Positions 19,912 to 29,515 of a DNA stretch of 64,000 nucleotides are shown here, piece after piece; position 1 is the first letter of the stretch; each line of letters begins with the position of its first letter. Under the pieces are notes generated by a model. It did no database searches. It saw only the letters and a program-made list of their open reading frames with translations, and had not been told where the DNA came from. The DNA comes from Roseiarcus sp963732155. Its GTDB lineage: Bacteria; Pseudomonadota; Alphaproteobacteria; Rhizobiales; Beijerinckiaceae. The position numbers and the translations under genes were made by a program. The stretch is from positions 372,001-436,000 of the forward strand of contig CAVSYB010000015.1 in the NCBI GenBank assembly GCA_963732155.1, in the 5' to 3' direction.

Positions 19912-20859
19912 TTGCTGAACCTCGTCGTCCAGCGTCTTGGCCTGGGGCTGGTCACCCTGCTCGCCGCGTCGATCCTGATTTTCATCGGCACCGAGATCCT
20001 GCCGGGCGACGTCGCCTCGGCGATCCTGCAAAACAACGCCACGCCGGAGAACCTCGCGGCGATGCGCCTCGAACTCGGCCTCGACCGGCCCGCGATCATC
20101 CGCTACGCCGAATGGCTGTTCGGCGCGGTGCGCGGCGATTTCGGCCATTCCCTCGCCAACCACGCCGACGTGCTGACGGAAGTCGCGCCGCGCTTCGGCA
20201 ACACCATGTTTCTGGCTTCCTACGCCGCGTGCGTCTCGGTGCCGCTGGCGGTGGCGCTCGGCGTGCTGGCGGCGATCCGGCAGGGCGGCGTGTTCGACCG
20301 GCTGGTCAATCTCGTCACCCTGATGACGATTTCCTTGCCGGACTATTTCCTCGCCTACATCCTCATCAAATATCTCGCGGTCGGCTCGCCTTTGTTTCCT
20401 TCCCTCGCCAACGTGACGCCCGAGACGGCGTTCGGCGAGCGCCTCTATCTGACCTTCCTGCCGATGACGACGCTGGTCCTCGTCATCGTCGCCCATATGA
20501 TGCGCATGACGCGCGCCTCGGTTCTGTCGGTCATGGCGAGCCCCTATATCGAAATGGCGATCCTCAAGGGGCTGCCGAAAGCGCGCATCGTGGTCCGGCA
20601 TGCGCTGCCCAACGCGCTCGCCCCGATCATTTCGGTGATCGCGCTGGACCTCGCCTACCTGATCGTCGGCGTCGTGGTCGTCGAGATCGTCTTCGTCTAT
20701 CCCGGCCTCGGCCATCTGATGGTCGACGCGGTCGCCAAGCATGACGTGCCGGTCGTGCAGGCCTGCGGCCTCATTTTCGCCGCCACGTTCATTCTGCTCA
20801 ATCTGACCGCCGACGTGCTCGGCATCCTCTCCAACCCGCGATTGCGCCAACCCCGCTAG
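19912..20859 (+). CDS. ABC transporter permease (DppB/OppB type)
   Basis: 315 residues from a TTG start, with GAGGGG about 10 bases before it. Six membrane segments, beginning with LGLGLVTLLAASILIFIG. The typical N-terminal periplasmic block (GDVASAIL, LGLDRPAIIRYAEWLFG) and the cytoplasmic EAA loop (YIEMAILKGLPKARIVVRHALPNA, core KGLPKARI) are both present. It pairs with the next permease to form the pore for the solute-binding protein. Confidence 0.93.
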   Translation: MLNLVVQRLGLGLVTLLAASILIFIGTEILPGDVASAILQNNATPENLAAMRLELGLDRPAIIRYAEWLFGAVRGDFGHSLANHADVLTEVAPRFGNTMFLASYAACVSVPLAVALGVLAAIRQGGVFDRLVNLVTLMTISLPDYFLAYILIKYLAVGSPLFPSLANVTPETAFGERLYLTFLPMTTLVLVIVAHMMRMTRASVLSVMASPYIEMAILKGLPKARIVVRHALPNALAPIISVIALDLAYLIVGVVVVEIVFVYPGLGHLMVDAVAKHDVPVVQACGLIFAATFILLNLTADVLGILSNPRLRQPR

Positions 20860-20882
20860 GCGCCGCCGCCAGAAAGGCTCGC

Positions 20883-21716
20883 ATGCGTCTGTTCGGCGCC
20901 AAGATCAATCTGACCGCCGCGATCGGCCTGACCATCGTCGCGATCTATTTGATCGTCGTGCTGCTGGCGCCGCTGATCGCCCCTTACGGCGAGGACAGCA
21001 TCACCGAGAACGCCGAGCCCTGGATCGTCGACGCGCAGCACTGGCTCGGGCTCGACAATCTCGGTCGCGACATATTCAGCCGCCTGATCTTCGGCACGCG
21101 CCTTTCGGTCGGCCTGTCGCTGGCGATGACCGTGCTGGCGTTCCTGATCGGCGTCACCGCAGGCTTCGCCGCCGCCGTCGGCGCCGGCTGGATCGACACC
21201 ATCCTGTCGCGCCTCGTCGATCTCATCCTTTCAATGCCGCAGTTGATTTTCGCGCTGGTGATCCTGTCGGTGATGGGATCGTCGCTGGCGGTTCTCGTGC
21301 CGACCATCGCCATTCTCAACTCGCCGATCGTGTTCCGGCTGGCGCGCGCCGTCGCGATGAACATCGTCAGCCTCGAATTCGTCGAGGCGGCGCGGGTGCG
21401 CGGCGAAGGCTGGTGGTGGATCATCACCCGCGAAATCCTGCCCAACGCCGTTCCCCCGCTGGTCGCCGAATTCGGCCTGCGCTTCTGCTTCACCTTTCTC
21501 TTTATCGCTTCGCTGAGCTTCCTCGGCCTCGGGGTGCAGCCGCCCTACGCGGACCTCGGCGGCATGGTCAGGGACTATGCCGAAATGATCAACTACGGCG
21601 TCCCGGAAGCGCCGATCTATCCGGCCGCCGCGATCGCCGTCCTGACGATCGGGGTGAATTTCATCGTCGACTGGATGCTCGCGATGCATTCGAAGGGGCA
21701 TGGAGAGGGCGCATGA
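20883..21716 (+). CDS. ABC transporter permease (DppC/OppC type)
   Basis: 277 residues. It starts 23 bases after the dppB-like stop. The N-terminal segment is followed by the DppC-characteristic GLDNLGRDIFSRLIFGTRLS, then five more membrane segments. The EAA loop is visible as EAARVRGEGWWWIITREILPN (core RGEGWWWI). Its stop overlaps the ATPase start by 4 bases (ATGA). Confidence 0.93.
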   Translation: MRLFGAKINLTAAIGLTIVAIYLIVVLLAPLIAPYGEDSITENAEPWIVDAQHWLGLDNLGRDIFSRLIFGTRLSVGLSLAMTVLAFLIGVTAGFAAAVGAGWIDTILSRLVDLILSMPQLIFALVILSVMGSSLAVLVPTIAILNSPIVFRLARAVAMNIVSLEFVEAARVRGEGWWWIITREILPNAVPPLVAEFGLRFCFTFLFIASLSFLGLGVQPPYADLGGMVRDYAEMINYGVPEAPIYPAAAIAVLTIGVNFIVDWMLAMHSKGHGEGA

Positions 21717-23395
21717 ACGGCGAGGGAGCGATCGGCGAGGAGGTCCTGGACCTGCGGACCCTGCGCGTTCAGGTGAGGACCGACGCGGGCGAAGGTCCGG
21801 TGCTGGTCGACGACGTCAGTCTGACGCTTCGAAAGGGCGAAGTCATCGGCCTGATCGGCGAATCCGGCGCCGGCAAATCGACGATCGGGCTCGCCTCGAT
21901 GGGCTATACGCGGCGCGGCTGCGCGATCGTCGGCGGCGAGATCGTCTTTCGCGGCAAGGACATCCGGCAATTGTCGGCGGAGGAGCGCCGCAAGCTGCGC
22001 GGCCCCGGCATCGCCTATATCGCCCAGAGCGCGGCCGCGTCGTTCAACCCGGCGATCAGCCTGATGGACCAGGTTTGCGAAGTGCCGATCCGCCATGGCG
22101 TCCTGTCGGCGGCCGAGGCGCGCCGGGAAGCGGTCGGCCTGTTCAAGCAGCTCGATCTGCCCGATCCCGAGACGATCGGCTCGCGCTACCCGCACCAGGT
22201 GTCGGGCGGTCAGCTGCAGCGGGTGATGGCGGCGATGGCGATGGCGGCCAAGCCCGATATCGTCGTGTTCGACGAGCCGACGACCGCGCTCGACGTGACG
22301 ACGCAGGTCGAATGCCTCGCCGCCTTCCGCAAGCTCATCCGCGAGCACGGGACGGCGGCGCTCTACATCACCCACGATCTGGCGGTGGTCGCCCAGATCG
22401 CCGACCGCATCATGGTGCTGCGTCGCGGCCAGATGATCGAGTTCGGCGACACGAGGCAAATCCTGCAGCAGCCGCGCGACGACTATACCCGCCGTCTGGT
22501 CGCCGAGCGCGGCGCCGGCCACGAGTTTGTCCACGCCAAGGCGGGCGAGGAGCCGCCGATCCTCGCGATCGACCATGTCAGCGCCGACTATCCGGGCAAA
22601 CCCAAGGTCATCGACGACGTCTCCATCGCCCTGCGCAAGGGCGACACGCTGGCGGTGGTCGGCGAGTCCGGGTCCGGCAAATCGACGCTCGCCCGCGTGG
22701 TGATGGGGCTTCTCGCCCGCAGCGCCGGCGACGTGCGGTTCGACGGCGCCAGCCTGCCGCCGCGGCTGAAGGATCGCCGGAAGGATCAGCTTCGCCGCGT
22801 GCAGATGATCTACCAGATGCCCGACGTCGCGCTGAACCCGCAACAGACGCTGCTCGAAATCATCGGGCGTCCGGCCGCGTTCTATTTCAACCGCTCGCGC
22901 GACGAGGTGAGAGCCCGCGTGCTGGAATTGCTGCGCCAGATGGACCTGCCCGAAGCTTTCATTTCGCGCAAATCCAGCGAATTGTCGGGCGGCCAGAAGC
23001 AGCGCGTCTCGATCGCCCGCGCGCTGGCGGCCGAACCCGACCTGATCATCTGCGACGAGGTGACGTCGGCGCTCGATCAGCTGGTCGGCGAGGAGATCTT
23101 GCGCCTGTTGAAGAAGCTGCAGGACGATCTGGGGATCGCCTATCTGTTCATCACCCACGATCTCGGCACGGTCAAACGCATCGCCAACAAGGTCGCGGTG
23201 ATGCTGCGCGGCCGGATCGTCGCGGCGGGCGAGACGGCGCGCGTTTTCGCCCCGCCCTATCACCCCTACACCGAACTCCTGCTGTCGTCGGCGCCGGAAA
23301 TGCGGCCGGAATGGCTCGACGAGGCGCTGGCGCGGCGCGCCATGCGGGCGCCCGCGCCCTTGCCGCGCGCGCCATTCATTGGCTATACGGCTTAG
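21713..23395 (+). CDS. Fused tandem ABC ATPase (DppD-DppF type)
   Basis: 560 residues with two complete nucleotide-binding domains. NBD1: Walker A GESGAGKST, signature VSGGQLQR, Walker B VVFDEPTTALD, switch His in YITHDLAVV. NBD2: Walker A GESGSGKST, signature LSGGQKQR, Walker B LIICDEVTSALD, switch His in FITHDLG. Both sites look competent. Fusion of the two ATPases is common in the YejF/DdpF-like branch. Start ATG 21713 lies in the ATGA overlap with the permease gene. It energises uptake by the preceding components. Confidence 0.94.
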   Translation: MNGEGAIGEEVLDLRTLRVQVRTDAGEGPVLVDDVSLTLRKGEVIGLIGESGAGKSTIGLASMGYTRRGCAIVGGEIVFRGKDIRQLSAEERRKLRGPGIAYIAQSAAASFNPAISLMDQVCEVPIRHGVLSAAEARREAVGLFKQLDLPDPETIGSRYPHQVSGGQLQRVMAAMAMAAKPDIVVFDEPTTALDVTTQVECLAAFRKLIREHGTAALYITHDLAVVAQIADRIMVLRRGQMIEFGDTRQILQQPRDDYTRRLVAERGAGHEFVHAKAGEEPPILAIDHVSADYPGKPKVIDDVSIALRKGDTLAVVGESGSGKSTLARVVMGLLARSAGDVRFDGASLPPRLKDRRKDQLRRVQMIYQMPDVALNPQQTLLEIIGRPAAFYFNRSRDEVRARVLELLRQMDLPEAFISRKSSELSGGQKQRVSIARALAAEPDLIICDEVTSALDQLVGEEILRLLKKLQDDLGIAYLFITHDLGTVKRIANKVAVMLRGRIVAAGETARVFAPPYHPYTELLLSSAPEMRPEWLDEALARRAMRAPAPLPRAPFIGYTA

Positions 23396-23560
23396 GCCCA
23401 AGCCGGATGGGCTGCGCGGTTTTTGACGAGAGATGCGCTTCAATCCAAGGAACGACAGCCGCGTCCGAAAAGGCTTGGCCGGATCGCGCTGCAGGTGGTT
23501 ATGATTTCCCGACGCCCGACGGTCATCGGGCGCGATCGGCGGCACAGGACGGGACGATTC

Positions 23561-25825
23561 ATGCGTGGCCCAGGCGGACCGCGTCTACTGCTGAGACGGC
23601 TGCGCGAGGTCATGGCGGAGCCCGTCACCGCGCAGGCGCGGCTCGACAGGATCGTCGTCCTGATCGCCTCCAACATGGTGGCCGAGGTTTGCTCGCTCTA
23701 CGTGTCGCGCGCCGACGGACCGTTGGAGCTGTTCGCCACCGAGGGCCTCAAGCGCGAGGCCGTGCACCTGACGACGATGCGCCCCGACGAGGGGCTGGTC
23801 GGCCTGATCGCCGCCAGCGCCGAACCGCTCGCCTTGTCGGACGCCCAGAGCCATCCGGCGTTCTCCTACAAGCCCGAAACGGGCGAGGAAATCTATCAGT
23901 CGTTTCTCGGCGTGCCGGTGCTGCGCGGCGGCAATACGCTGGGCGTCCTCGTCGTGCAAAACCGGGCGCGGCGCAGCTATTCGGAAGAAGAGATCGAGGC
24001 GCTGCAGACCACGGCGATGCTGCTGGCCGAGCTGATCGCTTCGGGCGAACTGCAATCGATCGTCGGCCAGGGGGCGGAGATCGCGCTGCGCCGCCCGCTT
24101 TCGTTGAAGGGATCGCCGATCGCCGACGGGTTGGGGCTCGGGCATGTCGTGCTTCACCAGCCGCGAATCATCGTCACCAAACTCGTCGCCGACGACGTCG
24201 ACAGCGAGATGGCGCGCCTCGACGCGGCGATCGAGGCGATGCGCGCTTCGGTCGACGAACTCATCGATCGCTCGGACGATGCGGGCCCGGGCGAGCATGT
24301 CGAGGTGCTCGAAGCCTTCCGGATGATCGCCCACGACCGCGGCTGGCTGCGCCGACTGCGCGAGGCGGTCACCAGCGGCCTCACCGCCGAGGCCGCCGTC
24401 GAGCGGGTCCAGAACGACGCGCGCGCCAAGCTGCAACGCCAGACCGACCCTTATCTGCGCGATCGGCTGCACGACCTCAACGATCTGGCCAACCGGCTGC
24501 TGCATCAATTGGCGGGCCAGAGCCTGACGTTGCTGCCGAGCGCGCTGCCCGAGAACGCCATTCTGGTCGCCCGTTCCATGGGGCCCGCGGCCCTGCTCGA
24601 TTATGACCGCGCGCGCCTGCGCGGCCTGGTGCTCGAGGAGGCCGGCGCGTCGAGCCATATCGCGATCGTCGCGCGGGCGCTCGCCATTCCGGCGGTCAGC
24701 GAAGTCCCCAACATTTCCGAAATCGTCGAGCAAGGCGACGCGATCATCGTCGACGGCGTCACCGGCGAAATCCAGTTGCGCCCGCAATCGGACATCGAGC
24801 AGGCCTATCGGGAAAAGGCGCGTCTGCGCGCGCGTCGACAGGATCAATACCGCGCTCTCCGCGACACGCCCGCGGTGACGCGCGACGGCGTCGAGGTCGG
24901 GCTGCATATGAACGCCGGGCTGGTCGTCGACCTGCCGCACCTCGACGAGACCGGCGCGCAATCGATCGGCCTGTTCCGCACCGAATTGCAGTTCATGCTC
25001 GCGCTGCGCTTCCCGCGGCTTTCGGCGCAAGAACAGCTCTACCGCACGGTGCTCGACGCCGCCGGCGCGCGGCCGGTGACGTTCCGCACCCTCGATATCG
25101 GCGGCGACAAGGTGCTGCCCTATATGAAGGGGCCGGAGGAGGAGAATCCGGCGCTCGGCTGGCGAGCGATCCGCATCGGGCTCGACAAGCCGGCGCTGCT
25201 GCGCACCCAGTTGCGCGCGATGCTGCGCGCCGGCGCCGGCCGCAGCTTGCGCGTCATGCTGCCGATGGTCTCCAGCGTCCACGAATTCGTCGCCGCGCGC
25301 GACCTGCTCGAACGCGAACTATTGTTCTCCGATCGTCGTGGACGCGAGCGCCCGCAGACGCTGGAGGTCGGCGTGATGGTCGAGGTTCCCGCGCTGCTCT
25401 GGCAGCTCGACGAACTCGCCACGCGCGTCGACTTCCTGTCGGTCGGCTCCAATGACCTCCAGCAATATCTGTACGCCGCCGATCGCGACAACAAGCGCGT
25501 CGCCGACCGCTTCGACAGCCTGTCGACCGGCTTTCTGCGGGCGTTGAAGGCGATCGCCGACGCCGGCCGCCGCCACGGCAAGCCGGTGACGCTGTGCGGC
25601 GAAATGGGCGGGCGTCCGCTGGAGGCGATGGCGCTGGTGGCGCTCGGCTATCGCGGACTGTCGATGTCGGCCGCGGCGATCGGACCGGTCAAGGCGATGG
25701 TGCTGTCGCTTGACGCCGCCGAAGCGGCGCGCGAAGTCGAGGCGCTGCTCGCCGCGCGCGGCGAGGCCGCTTCGCTGCGCGAGCCGCTGCGCGCGCTGGG
25801 CGAGCGGCTCGGCGTGCGACTATAG
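23561..25825 (+). CDS. ptsP: PEP-protein phosphotransferase EI-Ntr
   Basis: 754 residues from the ATG at 23561, which gives the usual PtsP length; the longer in-frame start at 23423 would add non-conserved residues. An N-terminal GAF domain (about 20-165, LASNMVAEVCSLYV-type) senses nitrogen status through glutamine. The PEP-utiliser domain carries the phospho-His H366 in GASSHIAIVARALAIP. The C-terminal TIM barrel binds PEP and has the catalytic Cys near 679 in TLCGEMGGRP. It phosphorylates NPr and starts the nitrogen phosphotransfer chain. It lies directly upstream of prfA. Confidence 0.95.
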   Translation: MRGPGGPRLLLRRLREVMAEPVTAQARLDRIVVLIASNMVAEVCSLYVSRADGPLELFATEGLKREAVHLTTMRPDEGLVGLIAASAEPLALSDAQSHPAFSYKPETGEEIYQSFLGVPVLRGGNTLGVLVVQNRARRSYSEEEIEALQTTAMLLAELIASGELQSIVGQGAEIALRRPLSLKGSPIADGLGLGHVVLHQPRIIVTKLVADDVDSEMARLDAAIEAMRASVDELIDRSDDAGPGEHVEVLEAFRMIAHDRGWLRRLREAVTSGLTAEAAVERVQNDARAKLQRQTDPYLRDRLHDLNDLANRLLHQLAGQSLTLLPSALPENAILVARSMGPAALLDYDRARLRGLVLEEAGASSHIAIVARALAIPAVSEVPNISEIVEQGDAIIVDGVTGEIQLRPQSDIEQAYREKARLRARRQDQYRALRDTPAVTRDGVEVGLHMNAGLVVDLPHLDETGAQSIGLFRTELQFMLALRFPRLSAQEQLYRTVLDAAGARPVTFRTLDIGGDKVLPYMKGPEEENPALGWRAIRIGLDKPALLRTQLRAMLRAGAGRSLRVMLPMVSSVHEFVAARDLLERELLFSDRRGRERPQTLEVGVMVEVPALLWQLDELATRVDFLSVGSNDLQQYLYAADRDNKRVADRFDSLSTGFLRALKAIADAGRRHGKPVTLCGEMGGRPLEAMALVALGYRGLSMSAAAIGPVKAMVLSLDAAEAAREVEALLAARGEAASLREPLRALGERLGVRL

Positions 25826-25862
25826 CGCGCCCCGACGCCGGCCCCGACAGTCAAGGCCTTCC

Positions 25863-26936
25863 ATGCCGCCAACCGACAATCTCGATCTGATCCTCCGCCG
25901 GCATCTGGAAATCGGCGCCCGCCTCTCGGAAGGCGGCGGCGCCGACTACGCCGCGCTGTCGCGCGAGCTCGCCGAGCTCGATCCGGTGGTGGCGGCGATC
26001 AAGGCCTATCGCGCCAAGGAGAAGGAGCGCGCCGATCTCCAGGCGCTGATCGACGATCCCGCGACCGACGGCGAAATGCGCGCGCTTGCGCGGCAGGAAC
26101 TCGCCGCCGCCGAAGACGAAGCGGCGGGGATGGCGCGCGACATAAAGCTGTCGCTGCTGCCGAAGGACGCCGCCGACGAGGGCAACGTCATTCTGGAAGT
26201 GCGCGCCGGAACCGGCGGCGACGAAGCCGCGTTGTTCGCCGGCGACCTGTTCCGCATGTATCTCAAATACGCCGAATCGAAGGGCTGGAAGGTCGACGTG
26301 CTGTCGATGAGCGAGGGGGCGGCGGGCGGCTACCGGGAAATCATCGCCGAGATCGCTGGGCGCGGCGCTTTCGCCAGGCTCAAGTTCGAGAGCGGCGCGC
26401 ATCGCGTGCAACGCGTGCCGGCGACCGAGACGCAAGGGCGAATCCACACTTCCGCGGCGACCGTCGCGGTGCTGCCCGAGGCGCGCGAGATCGATTTTGC
26501 GATCAACGAGGCCGATCTGAAAATCGACACGATGCGCTCCAGCGGGGCCGGCGGCCAGCATGTCAACAAGACCGAATCGGCGATCCGCATCACCCATCTG
26601 CCGACCGGCGTGGTGGTCGCGGTGCAGGAGGAGCGCTCGCAGCACCGCAACAAGGCCAAGGCGATGGCGCTGCTGCGCTCGCGCATCCTCGACGCGCAGA
26701 ACCAGCGCGCCGACGAGCAGCGCGCCGACGACCGCCGTTCGCAGGTCGGCTCGGGCGACCGCTCGCAAAAAATCCGCACCTACAATTTCCCGCAGGACCG
26801 GGTGACCGACCACCGCATCGGCCTGACGCTCCATACGCTCTCCCGCGTGATGGAGGGCGAAGGCCTCGACACGATCATCGACGCGCTCGCCGCCGAGCGC
26901 CAGGCCGAGTTGCTGGCGGCGCAGGGGGCGCTGTGA
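25863..26936 (+). CDS. prfA: Peptide chain release factor 1
   Basis: 357 residues from ATG 25863; the open frame upstream overlaps ptsP and is not used. The GGQ loop is SSGAGGQHVNKTESA and the TGGDEAALFAGDL block is typical. The stop-codon-reading region is in domain 2, near VPATETQGRIHTSA. It terminates translation at UAA and UAG. In most relatives the next gene is prmC, which methylates the GGQ glutamine; here it is missing and a truncated aldo/keto reductase follows on the other strand. Confidence 0.97.
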   Translation: MPPTDNLDLILRRHLEIGARLSEGGGADYAALSRELAELDPVVAAIKAYRAKEKERADLQALIDDPATDGEMRALARQELAAAEDEAAGMARDIKLSLLPKDAADEGNVILEVRAGTGGDEAALFAGDLFRMYLKYAESKGWKVDVLSMSEGAAGGYREIIAEIAGRGAFARLKFESGAHRVQRVPATETQGRIHTSAATVAVLPEAREIDFAINEADLKIDTMRSSGAGGQHVNKTESAIRITHLPTGVVVAVQEERSQHRNKAKAMALLRSRILDAQNQRADEQRADDRRSQVGSGDRSQKIRTYNFPQDRVTDHRIGLTLHTLSRVMEGEGLDTIIDALAAERQAELLAAQGAL

Positions 26937-27036
26937 AGGGTCGCCGGCGCGGCCGTTCGCGGAGCGACGACGGAGATCGCGCGTCACGTCGGTCTGGACG
27001 ACGCAGTCGCAGTCGAGAGCCGGATTCCTGGCTCAT

Positions 27037-27186
27037 GACGCCGCGGTCGACCGCCGAGCGGATCAGCGCGATCGCTTCCTTCGCATCGGCAGCCGGGCCA
27101 TAGCCAAAGCTCAAACCCATGCAGCCCAGCCCGATGGCCGACACTTCCAGATTGCTGGCGCCGAGATTGCGCTTCTGCATGGTCAT
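27037..27186 (-). pseudogene. Truncated aldo/keto reductase (N-terminal fragment)
   Basis: MQKRNLGASNLEVSAIGLGC and the following MGLSFGYGPAADAKEAIALI are the first strand and helix of a YakC-type aldo/keto reductase. Homology stops after about residue 50 (RSAVDRGV), where FFDTAEVYG should follow; the remaining open frame is Arg-rich noise running into the prfA 3' end. The catalytic Tyr/Lys/His are therefore absent. It is 32 bases downstream of the cupin gene, with which it probably once formed an operon. Confidence 0.75.
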
Positions 27187-27217
27187 TCTCCTCGTTCGAG
27201 CTCGTGCGGGCGGACGA

Positions 27218-27613
27218 TCAAAGCCGATATTGCTCGTCGCTCACCTGCTCCATCCAGTCGACGACCTTGCCGTCGAGTCTTTCCTGGATGGCGATATGCG
27301 TCATCGCCGTGGTCGGCGCGGCGCCGTGCCAGTGCTTCTCGCCGGGCGCAAACCACACGACGTCGCCCGGCCGGATCTCCTCGATCGGCGCGCCCTCGCG
27401 CTGGACGCGGCCGCAACCGGCGGTCACGATCAGGGTCTGGCCGAGCGGATGGGTGTGCCAGGCGGTGCGCGCGCCGGGCTCGAAGGTGACGCTGGAGCCG
27501 GCGACGCGCGCCGGCCCGGGCGGACTGAACAGCGGATCGATGCGGACCGCGCCGGTGAACCATTCCGGCCGCCCTTTGCCGGACGGTTGCGAACCGCTTC
27601 GTTTGATCTCCAT
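27218..27613 (-). CDS. Single-domain cupin protein
   Basis: 131 residues from ATG 27613, which has a strong GGAGG site 5 bases upstream; the longer frame to 27676 is not needed. Cupin motif 1 is present as WHTHPLGQTLIVTAGCGRV and motif 2 as PGDVVWFAPGEKHWHGA, with the metal-binding His residues. It resembles the small cupins annotated as (R)-mandelonitrile lyase-like or as quinol-binding partners of aldo/keto reductases. The reaction is not known. The adjacent reductase is broken, so the pathway may be inactive. Confidence 0.85.
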   Translation of the reverse strand: MEIKRSGSQPSGKGRPEWFTGAVRIDPLFSPPGPARVAGSSVTFEPGARTAWHTHPLGQTLIVTAGCGRVQREGAPIEEIRPGDVVWFAPGEKHWHGAAPTTAMTHIAIQERLDGKVVDWMEQVSDEQYRL

Positions 27614-27737
27614 CGTATTCCTCCGTTGAGGGGACCGCGAGGTCGGCGGCCCATAATCCAGCGCTTCTCGCGCCAAGCGATTGGTCGGCAGGATGATTCC
27701 GCCGCCGGGGCGTCAGCCTGAAGCCGCAGCGACGGTT

Positions 27738-28310
27738 TCACTCGTTGATCGAGGCGATCGAGCACGCGACGTCATCGGCGCGCATATCGGAAATCTTCAC
27801 GTCTTCACGATTGGACATTCGCTTGTCCTCGAACAGCCTGCGCCCGACGGCCAGTCGATATTGTATCGTCGCGGCGCATGTATCGACGCCGTTCGTCGTC
27901 ACCTTCAATATTTGCGAAAACGATTGCGTGGACGAGACGTGCACGATCGCGCCATTCTCGACGCTCCAGCGGGAGACGTAGTCGAGGCCGGTGAAAGTCT
28001 TTGCGAAATAGGTCTTGCCAAATTCAACGACGGCGCTGTCGCTGTGGCCTTCGCCGAAATTGAACGACGACTTGATCTTGTGATCGTCGGTAAGAACGAA
28101 TTCTCGCGTTCTATTGACCTTGTGCAGCGCATTTCGTGGCGACACCTCCCGTTCAACGTCGGTATATCGAATGGTTATTTTGACGTCCGCCCGCGCCTTC
28201 GTGCTGAATGACGATCCGGAGGCGAGAACGGCGAGAAACAAGATCGGGAGGCCGGCTCGCCAAGGCCTGGAACTGATTGGAAAGGGCGTTTCCACCGACA
28301 TTCCCCGCAT
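27738..28310 (-). CDS. Secreted protein of unknown function
   Basis: 190 residues from the ATG at 28310; a second ATG at 28301 is equally possible. After a charged start there is a hydrophobic segment (about 22-35) and a plausible signal cleavage around STKARA. The mature part begins VKITIRYTDVEREVSPRNAL and looks beta-rich, with two Cys (VDTCAAT and DDVACSI) that may form a disulfide. I do not recognise the family. It is alone, with codon use less GC-biased than its neighbours. Real coding is likely from the signal peptide. Confidence 0.6.
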   Translation of the reverse strand: MRGMSVETPFPISSRPWRAGLPILFLAVLASGSSFSTKARADVKITIRYTDVEREVSPRNALHKVNRTREFVLTDDHKIKSSFNFGEGHSDSAVVEFGKTYFAKTFTGLDYVSRWSVENGAIVHVSSTQSFSQILKVTTNGVDTCAATIQYRLAVGRRLFEDKRMSNREDVKISDMRADDVACSIASINE

Positions 28311-28711
28311 GCCGCCACGCGCGCGCAGAAGCTGAGCGCCGGCTTCTGATTAAAACTGCGACGCTTTTGCGCTCCTGGCAAGCCTGCGCCGCCGTCGCCG
28401 CCGCTATCGAACGCCCCGCCGCTGATTCTGTTTTATGAAAGCATCCTCCTGGTATTTTCTTTTTTCCGCTGCGGGCTGGCCGACGGTTTCGACCGTCCGC
28501 GAGGCGTCGGGGAAGACGAACCGGAGAGGGGCCGGCAAATCGGCGGAGGCGTTTTGGAGGACGGGCCGGGACAAGCCCCCGGGGAGGCCCGGGGGACGCC
28601 GATGACGGGAGCGCGCGGCCGCAGCGGAACCCATCGGCCGCTCCGTTCGCGCTCGAGACGCGAAAATCGGTATCCCCCCGGCGCGAATTATAGTAATCGG
28701 CCGCCGCGCCC
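28311..28711. other. Intergenic region, nothing recognised
   Basis: About 400 bases between the divergent secreted-protein gene and the methyltransferase. The centre (28430-28480) is AT-rich and may carry promoters in both directions. Open frames here have no recognisable protein character. No RNA gene was seen. Confidence 0.4.
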
Positions 28712-29515
28712 ATGGCGGGCGGCGAACGGCGGGCACTCGTGGAACACAGAATATCGGCGGCGCCGGTCCGGCTCGCCTATGGCGTCGATCCCAAGCGGCC
28801 GGAGCGCTACAGCCTGCGCCAGGCCCGCTATGACGCGCTCGCCCACGACATCGACGCGCTCGCCGCGGCGGCGGCCGGCGCCGGGCGACGCCTCAGCGTG
28901 CTCGACATCGGCAGCGGCGGCGGCGCGACGCCGCTTCATTTGCGCGCCCGACCGCATTTCGCCGCCGTCGACATCGACGCCACCGACGTGGACCGGCAAT
29001 ACAATGTCGATACGTCGCTCTACCGCGCGATGTTCATCGGCGACCTGACCAAGGGCTATCCCGAGCTCGCCTCCGCCTCCTACGACGTGGTCGTCTGCGA
29101 GCAGGTGCTGGAGCATTTGCACGAGCTGGCGATCCCGATGGCGACGTTCGGGCGGCTGCTGAAGCCGGGCGGGCGCGCCTTCATCGGGGCGCCGATCTTC
29201 CTGCCGCCGCTGCACCTGGCGCGCCGCCACCTGGTGCCTCTCTTCGACAGACTGACGGGCTCGAACCATCGACGCGACCATGTCCAGGCCTTTACCTTGG
29301 GCCATCTGAAGGCGGCGCTGCTCGCCCATTCCGGCTTGAACTTCCTCGAAGCGCGCGGCTTTCGCATTGTTTCGGGCGGCGTGCTGCGCCCGCTCGAGGA
29401 GCGGCGGTGGTGGTGGGCGTTGAACCGATGGCTCGGCGCCGCCCTGCCCGCCGCCTGCGTCGAGGTTCAGATCGTGCTCGAAAAACCGGCCTCGCCCGAA
29501 AAAAACACGGGATGA
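28712..29515 (+). CDS. Class I SAM-dependent methyltransferase
   Basis: 267 residues from ATG 28712; a GTG at 28739 is an alternative start just before the conserved part. Motif I is VLDIGSGGGATPLHL near residue 65; the acidic residues after strand 2 are in AAVDIDATD. Motif IV/post region is VVVCEQVLEHL followed by LLKPGGRAFIGAPI, as in Methyltransf_11. The substrate is unknown; the Trp-rich C-terminus (RRWWWALNRWLGAALP) might touch the membrane. Its stop overlaps the nadD start (ATGA), so the two are coupled. Confidence 0.85.
   Translation: MAGGERRALVEHRISAAPVRLAYGVDPKRPERYSLRQARYDALAHDIDALAAAAAGAGRRLSVLDIGSGGGATPLHLRARPHFAAVDIDATDVDRQYNVDTSLYRAMFIGDLTKGYPELASASYDVVVCEQVLEHLHELAIPMATFGRLLKPGGRAFIGAPIFLPPLHLARRHLVPLFDRLTGSNHRRDHVQAFTLGHLKAALLAHSGLNFLEARGFRIVSGGVLRPLEERRWWWALNRWLGAALPAACVEVQIVLEKPASPEKNTG

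Noticed and set aside
28311..28711. Small genes in the gap before the methyltransferase
   Set aside because: Open frames on both strands are low-complexity and lack ribosome-binding sites or recognisable motifs.
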